This document shows, piece by piece, positions 16,315-23,695 of a DNA stretch of 26,208 nucleotides. Origin of the DNA: Melghirimyces algeriensis (GTDB lineage: Bacteria > Bacillota > Bacilli > Thermoactinomycetales > DSM-45169); NCBI RefSeq assembly GCF_900182565.1, contig NZ_FXTI01000020.1, positions 1-26,208 on the forward strand, given 5' to 3'. The position numbers and the translations under genes are program-made. Every line of letters begins with the position of its first letter. Position 1 is the stretch's first letter. The notes below the pieces were generated by a model. It saw nothing but the letters and a program-made list of their open reading frames with translations, searched no databases and was not told the origin of the DNA.

Positions 16315-16695
16315 TTAAATTAAGGCTTCCAATGAATTTTCGCTTCGGTTTCTACGATAATATGTTTGGGCTGTTTTAAATGCGCCCTGGATGGCAGTCC
16401 CCTTTTTAACTCCTGTTTTATGAGAATAGGTGACACCAAAAGTATGTTTTTTCCACGAAGAAAGATACTTACCTCCAGAAAATTTAACAATATTGGAATA
16501 TACAGTATGGTTTCCACCAGCATAAGTAACCTTGGTAGATTGAGTTCCACTTGTAGCATCACGAGCGACAGTATATGCAGGTCGGTAAGCAGGTAATCTA
16601 ATTTTCCCCGAATACCAAGTAGCTGCTACTGACCCAGCAAACGAGAAAAACAAAACGGAAGTAAGTAAACTAGCAATTAGCTTTTTCTTTGGCAT
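16315..16695 (-). CDS. small secreted cationic protein, bacteriocin-like candidate
   Basis: A 126-residue precursor. The KKK N-terminus, hydrophobic core LIASLLTSVLFFSFAG and VAA cleavage site predict signal-peptide removal after Ala25, leaving a Lys/Arg/Tyr-rich mature protein that begins TWYSGKIRLPAYRP and has no cysteine. I recall small Bacillales exoproteins with a similar WYSGxIxLPAYRG opening, but no characterised member. An ABC operon lies just downstream. The last residues (YYRRNRSENSLEALI) look out of place: one base skipped near 16356 gives YYVETEAKIHWKP and a stop at 16320, a better match to the beta-rich body. The start has GGGGGG four bases upstream and a strong promoter. An antimicrobial role is inference; it lacks the lactococcin 972 signature. 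Confidence 0.6.
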   Translation of the reverse strand: MPKKKLIASLLTSVLFFSFAGSVAATWYSGKIRLPAYRPAYTVARDATSGTQSTKVTYAGGNHTVYSNIVKFSGGKYLSSWKKHTFGVTYSHKTGVKKGTAIQGAFKTAQTYYRRNRSENSLEALI

Positions 16696-16761
16696 ACTTC
16701 CCCCCTTTTTTTTCTAACTAACAAGTACAAACTTACCAATATTTACATACTCCTTATTGCG

Positions 16762-16790
16762 ATAGTAATCCACTCTTTTAGAAAAGTCAA
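16762..16790 (-). promoter_or_regulatory. sigma-A promoter of the small secreted protein
   Basis: On the minus strand, TTGACT (16785-16790) and TACTAT (16762-16767) are separated by exactly 17 bases, close to the vegetative consensus and about 65 bases upstream of the start codon. Confidence 0.8.
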
Positions 16791-17247
16791 TAATAATTTT
16801 TATATTTTCTTAATTATTTTATTGGAGAGTGTACTGTCAAGGGGAAGACTGAAGTGAGCTGTTGATTATGTTAAGTTGAATGACGGATGAAATACATCGT
16901 TTTTCTGATTGGGACAAATGAATCGGATGGTTTGCAATTCCTTCACTAGGTTTTGGTAAGTATCTCAACTGTTCCGGATTTGATAGTCTTCTGTAAGAGT
17001 CTCACATATTTTATTCATTGAACACTATTAATTTTTCACTCGATTCTTTAAACTGCTTTCGACGGTTCAGAAAATCGAAGGGGAGAGCAAAAAATTCAGC
17101 TATAATTTTCAGATGCAAACCCGTTGATTAACCATCTTTCAAGCGGGAAAGTCGTATTCTATTCGCATAAATGACCCTAGAGGCCCTCATCCTATAAGTA
17201 TCTTGGTCTGAACCAGTATTTAACAAAATAGAACCTAGTTCTTATAA
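16791..17247. other. gene-free spacer
   Basis: No open frame with coding character or ribosome site was seen on either strand, and no clear repeats. A short stretch near 16827-16845 (GAGAGTGTACTGTCAAGGGG) resembles insertion-sequence edges but has no partner in the window. Confidence 0.4.
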
Positions 17248-17284
17248 GAAAAAACAAACAAAATACCGCCTATTAAAGGCGGTA
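17248..17284 (-). terminator. Rho-independent terminator of yhbH remnant
   Basis: TACCGCCT / AGGCGGTA (17264-17284) forms an 8-bp stem with a 5-base loop. On the minus strand it is followed by TTTTGTTTGTTTTTT. It begins just after the yhbH stop at 17292. Confidence 0.9.
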
Positions 17285-17291
17285 CATAGCT

Positions 17292-17801
17292 TCAGGCCAT
17301 ACCCGATGAAGATTCAGCTGAACCCACAGGTCCGAAAAAATGCTTCAGTGCATTATACACCTCTCCTTTCTCCCGGATGATATAGTACATAAACTTGGGA
17401 TTTTCCATGTGTTTGTAGGCATTCATGAGAGTGCTGTGCCTGTTATACTGGTTTACTTCCCCATAGCCAAACATATTGGAGCGATGCATCAGCTCTTCCA
17501 CCAGTTTGACACAGCGGTTGTTGTCGGAAGTGAGGTTGTCACCATCGGAAAAGTGAAAGGGGTAGATGTTATAGCGGCTGGGTGGATAACGTTCCTCAAT
17601 CATCTCCAACGCTTTTTGGTAGGCCGAGGAACAGATCGTACCTCCAGATTCCCCTTTGTTGAAGAATTGATCCTCGGAAACTTCTTTGGCCTCGGTGTGA
17701 TGGGCAATAAAGACAATCTCCACCCTGTCATACTGCGTCCGCAAGAAACGGACCATCCAGAAGAAGAAACTGCGGGCAATATATTTTTCAAACGTTCCCA
17801 T
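17292..17801 (-). pseudogene. yhbH: YhbH/YeaH (DUF444) sporulation protein, C-terminal remnant
   Basis: The 169 codons match the C-terminal half of YhbH, a protein of about 390 residues tied to the SpoVR/PrkA sporulation-stress group. Highly conserved blocks are present: FIAHHTEAKEV, GESGGTICSSAYQKALEMI, YNIYPFHFSDGDNLTSDN and MFGYGEVNQYNRHSTLM. The sequence begins at MGTFEKYIARSFFFW, right where the metal-site motif DxSGSM should stand. Upstream in frame one reads DIPTSM and soon a stop, so the N-terminal 200 residues and the metal-binding motif are gone. The original terminator is kept. Loss probably came from a rearrangement near 17830, beside the marR promoter. Confidence 0.85.
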
Positions 17802-17879
17802 CGATGTGGGTATGTCATAATTAACAATAAAACCTTGTTAAAAACTTACTTTCTCCATCCAGCCCTTATTCAGTATGGT

Positions 17880-17908
17880 TTGACTATAAATTGTTTTATT
17901 GTTACAAT
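17880..17908 (+). promoter_or_regulatory. sigma-A promoter of the marR-type gene
   Basis: TTGACT (17880-17885), a 17-base spacer and TACAAT (17903-17908), about 65 bases before the MarR start codon. Confidence 0.8.
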
Positions 17909-17972
17909 TAATCACCGCTATAAGCGTAAAAATCGAATATCGTTCTGGATTGTTAAATGAGGTGGAACGTAT

Positions 17973-18407
17973 ATGGATCAAGATGCAAGCAGACAACTGA
18001 TCGACAGTTGGTTGTCTTTCACTCATATTCATATGAAAATCGCAAATGAATTGGAAAGTGCACTCCAACAGAATCATCAAATATGCTTGAAAGAGTTTTA
18101 CGTGCTTTTATTCTTATCCGAAGCTCCCGATAAAAAATTGAGATTACAGCAATTGCAGGACATGGTTGGACTCAGTCAAAGTGCCATGTCAAGACTTGTA
18201 AGCAGGTTTGAGGCAAGAAACTGCGGAGTTTTACAAAGGCATTTGTGCGAGGAGGATCGCAGAAGTATCTATACTTCTTTAACCAAAGAGGGCGAAGAAA
18301 AGCTTGAAAAATCTTTAATTACCATTAAAGCAACCCTTGCAAAAGCTTTTGCTAAAGAGAATATTCAGGATGAATTACAAGATTTAATCCAACAGATAAA
18401 AAGATGA
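17973..18407 (+). CDS. MarR-family transcriptional regulator
   Basis: A 144-residue winged-helix regulator. The HTH is LRLQQLQDMVGLSQSAMSRLVSRFEARN, the wing contains the family-typical EEDRRSIYTSLTKEGEE, and helical ends serve dimerisation. The start ATG has GAGGTGG seven bases upstream. MarR proteins are usually repressors released by aromatic or electrophilic compounds. Identical 18-bp palindromes in front of the next two transcription units (18458-18475, 19480-19497) are the likely operators. No such palindrome lies at its own promoter, so autoregulation by the same site is not indicated. One cysteine is in the wing (RNCGVL) and another in RHLCEED; a redox role is possible but unproven. 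Confidence 0.9.
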   Translation: MDQDASRQLIDSWLSFTHIHMKIANELESALQQNHQICLKEFYVLLFLSEAPDKKLRLQQLQDMVGLSQSAMSRLVSRFEARNCGVLQRHLCEEDRRSIYTSLTKEGEEKLEKSLITIKATLAKAFAKENIQDELQDLIQQIKR

Positions 18408-18427
18408 GACTCCTCAAAAATGAACAC

Positions 18428-18475
18428 TTGACGGAGAGGATTTTTTTGGGTAAGTTAAATGCATGCGCATGCATT
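18428..18475 (+). promoter_or_regulatory. promoter with MarR operator, copy 1 (before transporter pair)
   Basis: TTGACG (18428-18433), a 17-base spacer and a weak -10 TAAGTT (18451-18456) are followed at once by the perfect palindrome AATGCATGCGCATGCATT (18458-18475), which would cover the transcription start. Confidence 0.75.
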
Positions 18476-18530
18476 ATAAGAAAAGCAATGACTCCAGCTT
18501 TACAGTTTTATAATAAGGAGGAAGCTATTT

Positions 18531-18959
18531 TTGAAAATACCGTTTTATATTGCAGCGCTCATAGCAGGCTTGTCTTTAAGTCTTGAGGCTGGAATCGGGG
18601 GCACACTGGGGCAAAATATTGGAGAAATGGAAACCACATTTTATATGATGTCCATGTCGGCAATGGTTATGGTGTTCATTATTCTATTCTTTGGAAAGGG
18701 AGATTTGGCACAAATTTTTAAGGTTCCAAAATGGAATCTGCTTGGTGGGATCTTAGGAGGCTTTTATAATCTGATTTTAATCATCAGTGTACCCATTATA
18801 GGTGTTGGAATTTCTGTGATAGCAGCACTGATTGGGCAAATTGCAATGAGTGCATTTATTGAACAATTTGGTTGGCTTGGCTCTCAAAAGATAAAATTTA
18901 ACATAAACAGATTTGCCGCCATTATGCTATTAGCAATATCACTCTATCTGGTATATTAG
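18531..18959 (+). CDS. DMT-superfamily transporter, YdcZ/DUF606 family (first of pair)
   Basis: A 142-residue membrane protein with about five helices: FYIAALIAGLSLSL, MMSMSAMVMVFIILFF, LLGGILGGFYNLILIISVPIIG, ISVIAALIGQIAMSAFI and FAAIMLLAISLYLVY. This is half the size of a ten-helix EamA transporter. The start is TTG 18531, behind AAGGAGG. It overlaps nothing and is followed 14 bases later by a paralogue, so the two probably assemble into one carrier. Substrate unknown; regulation by the upstream MarR suggests efflux of a toxic compound. Confidence 0.8.
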   Translation: MKIPFYIAALIAGLSLSLEAGIGGTLGQNIGEMETTFYMMSMSAMVMVFIILFFGKGDLAQIFKVPKWNLLGGILGGFYNLILIISVPIIGVGISVIAALIGQIAMSAFIEQFGWLGSQKIKFNINRFAAIMLLAISLYLVY

Positions 18960-18973
18960 GGAGGAAGGCCTCT

Positions 18974-19453
18974 TTGAATTTGTTGGTGATTCTCTCAGCA
19001 TTTATAGCTGGTGTAGCCTTAGCAGCTCAATCCATGATCAATGGAACGCTTGCAAAAAAGACTGGAATGTTTGAAAGTGCATTTTTGACCGTTGTATCAG
19101 GAAGCATCTTCTTAGGTATTATGATCGTCTTCTTTGCTGAAGGCGAAATCCTTAAAATTGCTGATGTGCCCAAGTGGCAATTACTTTGTGCGTTTTTTGG
19201 ATTAGCTTATGTGGTATTAATGGTAGTGGCCGTGCCGAAGATTGGTGTCACTGCTTCCGTTATAACCGTTATTATTGGACAGATCGTTTCAAGTATGATT
19301 ATCGATCATTATGGTTGGTTTGGAAACAATATCATCCCTTTGGATCTGGAACGGGTCGTCGGGATTTTGTTAATGTTTGTAGCACTTTACTTTATTGTCA
19401 AAGGAAACCAGAAATCAGAATCAGAAAATAAGCATGTACACACTATTACTTGA
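18974..19453 (+). CDS. DMT-superfamily transporter, YdcZ/DUF606 family (second of pair)
   Basis: A 159-residue paralogue of the preceding protein with the same five-helix pattern, for example VPKWQLLCAFFGLAYVVLMVVAVPKIG against VPKWNLLGGI in the first, and IGQIVSSMIIDHYGWFG against IGQIAMSAFIEQFGWLG. The start is TTG 18974, after GGGAGGAAGG. It probably forms a heteromer with its partner. It ends just before the second MarR operator; the -35 of the next promoter (19450) overlaps its stop. Confidence 0.8.
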   Translation: MNLLVILSAFIAGVALAAQSMINGTLAKKTGMFESAFLTVVSGSIFLGIMIVFFAEGEILKIADVPKWQLLCAFFGLAYVVLMVVAVPKIGVTASVITVIIGQIVSSMIIDHYGWFGNNIIPLDLERVVGILLMFVALYFIVKGNQKSESENKHVHTIT

Positions 19454-19497
19454 CAAAAATACTATTTTATGGTTATTTAAATGCATGCGCATGCATT
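19450..19497 (+). promoter_or_regulatory. promoter with MarR operator, copy 2 (before namA)
   Basis: A consensus TTGACA (19450-19455) is followed by a weak -10 (TTATTT, 19473-19478) and the same AATGCATGCGCATGCATT palindrome (19480-19497). The distance from -35 to palindrome is identical to copy 1. Confidence 0.75.
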
Positions 19498-19557
19498 ATA
19501 TCATAACTTAAACGATCCATCATGTAAGTGGATATTCATAAAAAAGGAGATTGAATT

Positions 19558-20580
19558 ATGGATCATTTATTTAGCCCGTATAAGTTAAAGGGATTGGAAT
19601 TAAAAAACCGCATTGTCATGCCTCCGATGTGCCAGTATTCCGTGGTGAACAAAGACGGCATTGCGAATGACTGGCACTACATTCATTATGTAAGCCGTGC
19701 CGTCGGTGGAGCTGGTTTAATTATTATCGAAATGACGGATGTTGAACCGGATGGCCGTATCACCGATTATGATTTAGGATTGTGGTCTGATGATCATATT
19801 CCGGCTTTATCAAGAATTGTAGAGGCTGCTCATCAATACGGCGCAAAAGTAGGGATTCAAATTGCTCACGCTGGGCGCAAGGCAGAAGATGCAAAGATAC
19901 CTGTGGCACCGTCACCCATTCCGTTTAACAAAAAATTCAAAACACCGAGACCCCTTTCTACAGACGAAGTAAAAGAAATGGTTCAAAAATTTCAGCTGGC
20001 TGTAAGACGTGCGGTAAAAGCCGGGTTTGATACAATTGAATTACATGGTGCTCACGGTTATCTGCTTCATCAATTTCAGTCCCCTCTAACAAATCAACGG
20101 ACGGATGAATACGGTCAAGATTTAACGAAGTTTCCGAGGGAAGTCATTCAAGCGGCCAAAAGTGAAATGCCTGCCGATATGCCGCTTATTATTCGCATCT
20201 CCGCGAAAGAATATGTGGAAGGAGGATACGGCATCGCAGAGAGTATCGCTTTTTCAAAAGAATACCAAAAAGCAGGCGTCGATCTGTTCCATATCAGTGC
20301 CGGTGGAGAGGGAGAAATCGCCGCTCACGGAAAACCGGGAACACATGCTGCCTATCAAGTCCCACTGGCAAGAGCGATCAAGAATGCCCTGGACATCCCG
20401 GTAATCGCTGTCGGAAGGCTGGATGAACCATCATTGGCAAATGCAGTAATCGGAAATGAAGATGCCGAGTTAATAGCCGTAGGAAGAGGAATGCTTCGCA
20501 ACCCTTATTGGGCTCTAGAAGCAGCAAATCAATTAAACAAAGAAATTAAGGTACCAAGACAGTATCAGGTTGCATTTTGA
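19558..20580 (+). CDS. namA: NADPH dehydrogenase, Old Yellow Enzyme family (YqjM/NamA)
   Basis: A 340-residue FMN-dependent ene-reductase that reduces activated C=C bonds (enals, enones, quinones, nitro compounds) with NADPH. Features of the YqjM subclass are present: PPMCQYS with flavin-tuning Cys25 and Tyr27, substrate-binding His163 and His166 in ELHGAHGY, SPLTNQRTDEYG, and phosphate-binding AVGRGMLRNP near the end. Full length for the family. Start ATG has AAAAGGAG upstream. It has its own MarR-type operator and a strong terminator after it. With the transporter pair it looks like an electrophile or quinone stress module (inference). Confidence 0.95.
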   Translation: MDHLFSPYKLKGLELKNRIVMPPMCQYSVVNKDGIANDWHYIHYVSRAVGGAGLIIIEMTDVEPDGRITDYDLGLWSDDHIPALSRIVEAAHQYGAKVGIQIAHAGRKAEDAKIPVAPSPIPFNKKFKTPRPLSTDEVKEMVQKFQLAVRRAVKAGFDTIELHGAHGYLLHQFQSPLTNQRTDEYGQDLTKFPREVIQAAKSEMPADMPLIIRISAKEYVEGGYGIAESIAFSKEYQKAGVDLFHISAGGEGEIAAHGKPGTHAAYQVPLARAIKNALDIPVIAVGRLDEPSLANAVIGNEDAELIAVGRGMLRNPYWALEAANQLNKEIKVPRQYQVAF

Positions 20581-20602
20581 TTAAACATTGATTTCGAAAA
20601 CG

Positions 20603-20650
20603 AGCCTTCATAGACAATTGGATTCTCTCTATGAAGGCTATTCTTTTTTT
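20603..20650 (+). terminator. terminator between namA and manA
   Basis: AGCCTTCATAG (20603-20613) pairs with CTATGAAGGCT (20629-20639) around a 15-base loop and is followed by ATTCTTTTTTT. On the minus strand CGTTTTCG follows, so it may also end the manA transcript. Confidence 0.9.
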
Positions 20651-20655
20651 CCCAC

Positions 20656-21606
20656 TTAAACATAGGAAACGATCATATGAAGTTTTCCCTGGAATGAAAA
20701 CGTACCAAACTCGTACGGAAGGATAAAATGATCCCCTTTTTGAACCGTAAATGTTTGCCCACCAGCAGAAAGCTCCCCTTCTCCATTTATAACACTGATT
20801 ATTTGAAATGTTTCATTTTGTTCAAATGATGCTTTTCCATCAATGCTCCATTTTTGAACAGTAAAATACTCACATTCTACAAATGTTGTGATTTCAGCGC
20901 TTTCCACTGTCTTCACATGATATGTTGGTTCCCGATCAACATGGGGTACGGTTGTCACATCGATCGCTTTCTCCAGATGCAGTTCACGCTTGTTCCCTTC
21001 TTGATCCACACGATCATAATCATAAACACGGTAGGTTGTGTCAGAGGTTTGCTGTGTTTCAAGCACAAGCGTTCCTTCACCAAGTGCATGAATCGTTCCA
21101 CTTGGCACATAGAAGAAATCACCGGGTTGAATCTTTACTCTTCGCAACAATTGATCCCACTCACCACGATCAATCATCGCTCTCAGTTCTTCTTTTGAAG
21201 ATGCATGATGACCGAAAATCATTTCCGCATCTTCTTTACAGTCAATAATATACCAACACTCTGTTTTTCCAAGCTCACCACTTTCATATTTTCTGCCGTA
21301 TTCATCATCTGGATGCACCTGAACCGATAAATCGGCATTTGCATCCAAAATTTTTATAAGCAGTGGAAACGTATCTGAACTGTGATTTCCAAAAAGATCG
21401 CGATGGTTTTCCCATAGCTCACTGAGCGTCAACCCTTTGTACTCACCGTTCTTTACAACGGTTTGTCCATTCGAATGCCCTGAAACGGCCCAGCATTCCC
21501 CCGTACGCTCTGACGGAATGTCATAGTGAAACACTTCAGCCAGTGCTTTCCCTCCCCAAATACGCTCCTTAAAAACAGGTTCTATAAACAGTGGTTCCTT
21601 CAGCAT
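20656..21606 (-). CDS. manA: mannose-6-phosphate isomerase, class I
   Basis: A 316-residue zinc enzyme that converts mannose 6-phosphate to fructose 6-phosphate, feeding glycolysis. B. subtilis ManA-like features: PVFKERIWGG near the start, VQVHPDDEYG with zinc ligands, GELGKTECWYII, FYVPSGTIHALGEG with another ligand His, LETQQTSDTTYRVYDYDR, and a C-terminal cupin part KGDHFILP. Length matches the family. ATG 21606 lies behind CAGGGAG. It is the last gene of the mannose PTS operon and is separated from EIIA by a 180-base structured gap, so its expression may be set separately. Confidence 0.95.
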   Translation of the reverse strand: MLKEPLFIEPVFKERIWGGKALAEVFHYDIPSERTGECWAVSGHSNGQTVVKNGEYKGLTLSELWENHRDLFGNHSSDTFPLLIKILDANADLSVQVHPDDEYGRKYESGELGKTECWYIIDCKEDAEMIFGHHASSKEELRAMIDRGEWDQLLRRVKIQPGDFFYVPSGTIHALGEGTLVLETQQTSDTTYRVYDYDRVDQEGNKRELHLEKAIDVTTVPHVDREPTYHVKTVESAEITTFVECEYFTVQKWSIDGKASFEQNETFQIISVINGEGELSAGGQTFTVQKGDHFILPYEFGTFSFQGKLHMIVSYV

Positions 21607-21652
21607 TTACTCCCTGACCTCTCCTTCTCATGATAAAACTTATTTCATTATT

Positions 21653-21769
21653 GCAAATAAAAGGAGGAGCATCCCCCTGAGGTTCATGACAAAGTGGTGA
21701 AGGGGAGATATCCGTTTCCACATCTCTTTCCTCCAGGGGTTCCGCTGGGTCGTCGGAAAAGGATGCTCC
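21653..21769 (-). ncRNA. branched RNA structure / terminator between PTS EIIA and manA
   Basis: The outer stem GGAGCATCC/GGATGCTCC (21666-21674 with 21761-21769) encloses a TTCCG/CGGAA hairpin (21740-21758) and a CCCCT-GAGG type stem (21674-21682 with 21730-21739) that holds GAGAT/ATCTC (21705-21709 with 21722-21726). On the minus strand the outer stem is followed by TCCTTTTATTT, so it can act as a terminator with a decorated loop. A small RNA or a miniature inverted-repeat element is also possible. Confidence 0.5.
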
Positions 21770-21789
21770 ACCGGATCTCCCCCTCTTAT

Positions 21790-22242
21790 TTACATCTCAC
21801 TCACTAGCCTTAACACCTCATCCTTACTGTCTGCATTTAATAAGCTTGCACGAAACGCATCATCCATAAGCTTCCGTGATAACACTTGCAGAATTTTCAA
21901 GTGTTCATCCCCTGCATTTTTTTCCGGAACCGCAATCATAAAAATCAATTTTGCATCTTTCCCGTCCATGCTGTCCCAGTTAACACCATTACGCTTGACA
22001 CCAAAGGCAACGCGTGCAGTTTGAACGGCATCTGATTTCCCATGAGGAATCGCGATCCCAAAGCCAATTCCTGTACTGCCTTGCTGTTCACGGGAAAAAA
22101 GTGCTTCTTTATACGCTTCTTTATCGGTAAGTGCACCTGTTGCATCGATCATGGAAACCATTTCATCCATGATTTCTTCACGCGTTGTACCTTCAAGGTG
22201 AAGCTGGATCAGATCTTCTGTCATTAAATCTGTCAATTTCAT
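21790..22242 (-). CDS. PTS fructose/mannose-type EIIA component
   Basis: A 150-residue cytosolic PTS_EIIA_2 protein. The phosphorylated His67 is in GIAIPHGKSD. Other family features are SREQQGSTGIGFG and IFMIAVPEKNAGDEHLKIL. It accepts phosphate from HPr and passes it to the EIIB domain encoded just upstream, 27 bases away. In B. subtilis ManP and many fructose permeases this domain is fused; here it is a separate gene. Context (ManR before, ManA after) points to mannose as the sugar, though the family is usually labelled fructose. Confidence 0.9.
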   Translation of the reverse strand: MKLTDLMTEDLIQLHLEGTTREEIMDEMVSMIDATGALTDKEAYKEALFSREQQGSTGIGFGIAIPHGKSDAVQTARVAFGVKRNGVNWDSMDGKDAKLIFMIAVPEKNAGDEHLKILQVLSRKLMDDAFRASLLNADSKDEVLRLVSEM

Positions 22243-22269
22243 ATTTTAAACACTCTTTCCTATCAAGTT

Positions 22270-23679
22270 TTATTCTTCAACCGGTTTTTTAAGGATATTT
22301 ACCGTAAAAGCGGTTACAACCATACCAATCAGAATGGCAACAAAGAACATGGGTACATTTCCAACGGCTTGGAATACGGCAACAATGGGTCCGCCGTGCG
22401 GTACATTGTCTGTGACATTTGTGAGCATGGCGACAACGGCTCCGACCATGGACCCGATCATAATGCTCGGAATTACACGAAATGGGTCACGTGCTGCAAG
22501 CGGAATCGCCCCTTCTGTAATTCCGACAAGTCCCATCGCAAGAGCAGCCTTCCCTGCTTCCTGTTCCTCTTTTGCGTACTTCTTTTTGTTTACCAATGTT
22601 GCAAGACCCAATCCTAACGGAGGTGTACAAATCGCAACCGCAATGGCTCCCATAATGTACGTATGGCCTTCCCCGATCATCGCTGCACCGAATAAGAAAG
22701 CGACTTTGTTAAAGGGACCACCCATGTCAAATGCGATCATGGCACCCAAAATCAGTGCGAGCAGAATTTTACTTGCTCCCTGCATACTTTGAAGCCATGC
22801 CGATAATCCTTCCATCAGTGCTGCAATCGGCTGTCCTAGAATAAAGATAAAAATAACGGCAACGATTACAGATGAAATCAAGGGAATCACTAAAATGGGC
22901 ATAATGGGCTGAATAATCGCTGGTACTTTAATCTGTTTAATCCCTTTTGCAATATAACCTGCCAAAAAGCCGGCGATAATTCCACCAATGAATCCTGCTC
23001 CCGCTTCACTGCCGTAAAAACTCCCATTTGCGGCAATATAACCACCGATCATACCCGGCGCCAGTCCTGGGCGATCTGCAATACTCATCGCAATGAATCC
23101 TGCTAAAATCGGAACCATAAACGTAAAGCTTGCCGCACCAACATCTAAAATCGACTTCCATAAGGAATCTTCAGGAATGACAAGACCCTTCTCTGTCGGC
23201 TCACCACCAATGGCAAGTGACAATGCAATCAAAAGTCCACCGACAACCACAAATGGAATCATGTAAGAAACACCATTCATCAAGTTTCTATACAGTGGAT
23301 TCTGCTTTTGCTTGCGTTCCTGTTTTACTTGATCGATGCTTTGTGTTTCCGTTGGTGCTTGATCTCCATAAACCGGAACATCGCCGCTTTCAAATTGTTC
23401 TATCAATTCCTCCGGTTTGTTAATTCCATCTGCAACCGGGGCTTCCAGTACCTTTTTTCCTTGAAAACGGCGTTTATCAACCACTTTGTCTGCGGTAATA
23501 ATAATTCCGTCTGCCGCTTGAATTTCTTCAGCAGTTAGTTCATTTTCAACACCAATCGAACCCTGTGTTTCCACTTTTATTTCATGTCCCAGCTTTTCTG
23601 CCGCTTTTGCAAGCTTCTCAGCAGCCATATACGTGTGGGCAATCCCATTCGGGCAAGAGGTAATAGCAAGCAGCTTCAT
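22270..23679 (-). CDS. PTS EIIBC component, probably mannose-specific
   Basis: A 469-residue PTS permease of the fructose family. The N-terminal EIIB domain has phosphorylated Cys9 in TSCPNGIAHTYMAAE. A charged linker spans about 100-130, and a membrane EIIC domain with eight to ten helices runs from NGVSYMIPFVVVGG onward, including the conserved GPFNKVAF and GITEGAIPLAARDP. It takes up and phosphorylates the sugar at the membrane. The start ATG has AGGAGG upstream and lies 16 bases after manR. Homologous to the BC part of B. subtilis ManP; mannose specificity is inferred from ManR and ManA. Confidence 0.9.
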   Translation of the reverse strand: MKLLAITSCPNGIAHTYMAAEKLAKAAEKLGHEIKVETQGSIGVENELTAEEIQAADGIIITADKVVDKRRFQGKKVLEAPVADGINKPEELIEQFESGDVPVYGDQAPTETQSIDQVKQERKQKQNPLYRNLMNGVSYMIPFVVVGGLLIALSLAIGGEPTEKGLVIPEDSLWKSILDVGAASFTFMVPILAGFIAMSIADRPGLAPGMIGGYIAANGSFYGSEAGAGFIGGIIAGFLAGYIAKGIKQIKVPAIIQPIMPILVIPLISSVIVAVIFIFILGQPIAALMEGLSAWLQSMQGASKILLALILGAMIAFDMGGPFNKVAFLFGAAMIGEGHTYIMGAIAVAICTPPLGLGLATLVNKKKYAKEEQEAGKAALAMGLVGITEGAIPLAARDPFRVIPSIMIGSMVGAVVAMLTNVTDNVPHGGPIVAVFQAVGNVPMFFVAILIGMVVTAFTVNILKKPVEE

Positions 23680-23695
23680 TCTGTGTCCCTCCTAT

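Noticed and set aside
16315..16695. Lactococcin 972-family bacteriocin
   Set aside because: The mature protein lacks that family's C-terminal pattern and the ABC genes beside it are not the lactococcin 972 type with a very large permease; kept as an unassigned secreted protein.
16827..16850. Possible insertion-sequence edge
   Set aside because: Only a short resemblance, with no matching second end or transposase nearby.
17340..17960. 206-codon plus-strand open frame
   Set aside because: It is antisense to the conserved yhbH remnant and runs through the MarR promoter; the minus-strand protein is clearly the real one.
22334..22792. 152-codon plus-strand open frame rich in Ala/Pro/Met
   Set aside because: Antisense shadow of the PTS EIIC membrane domain.
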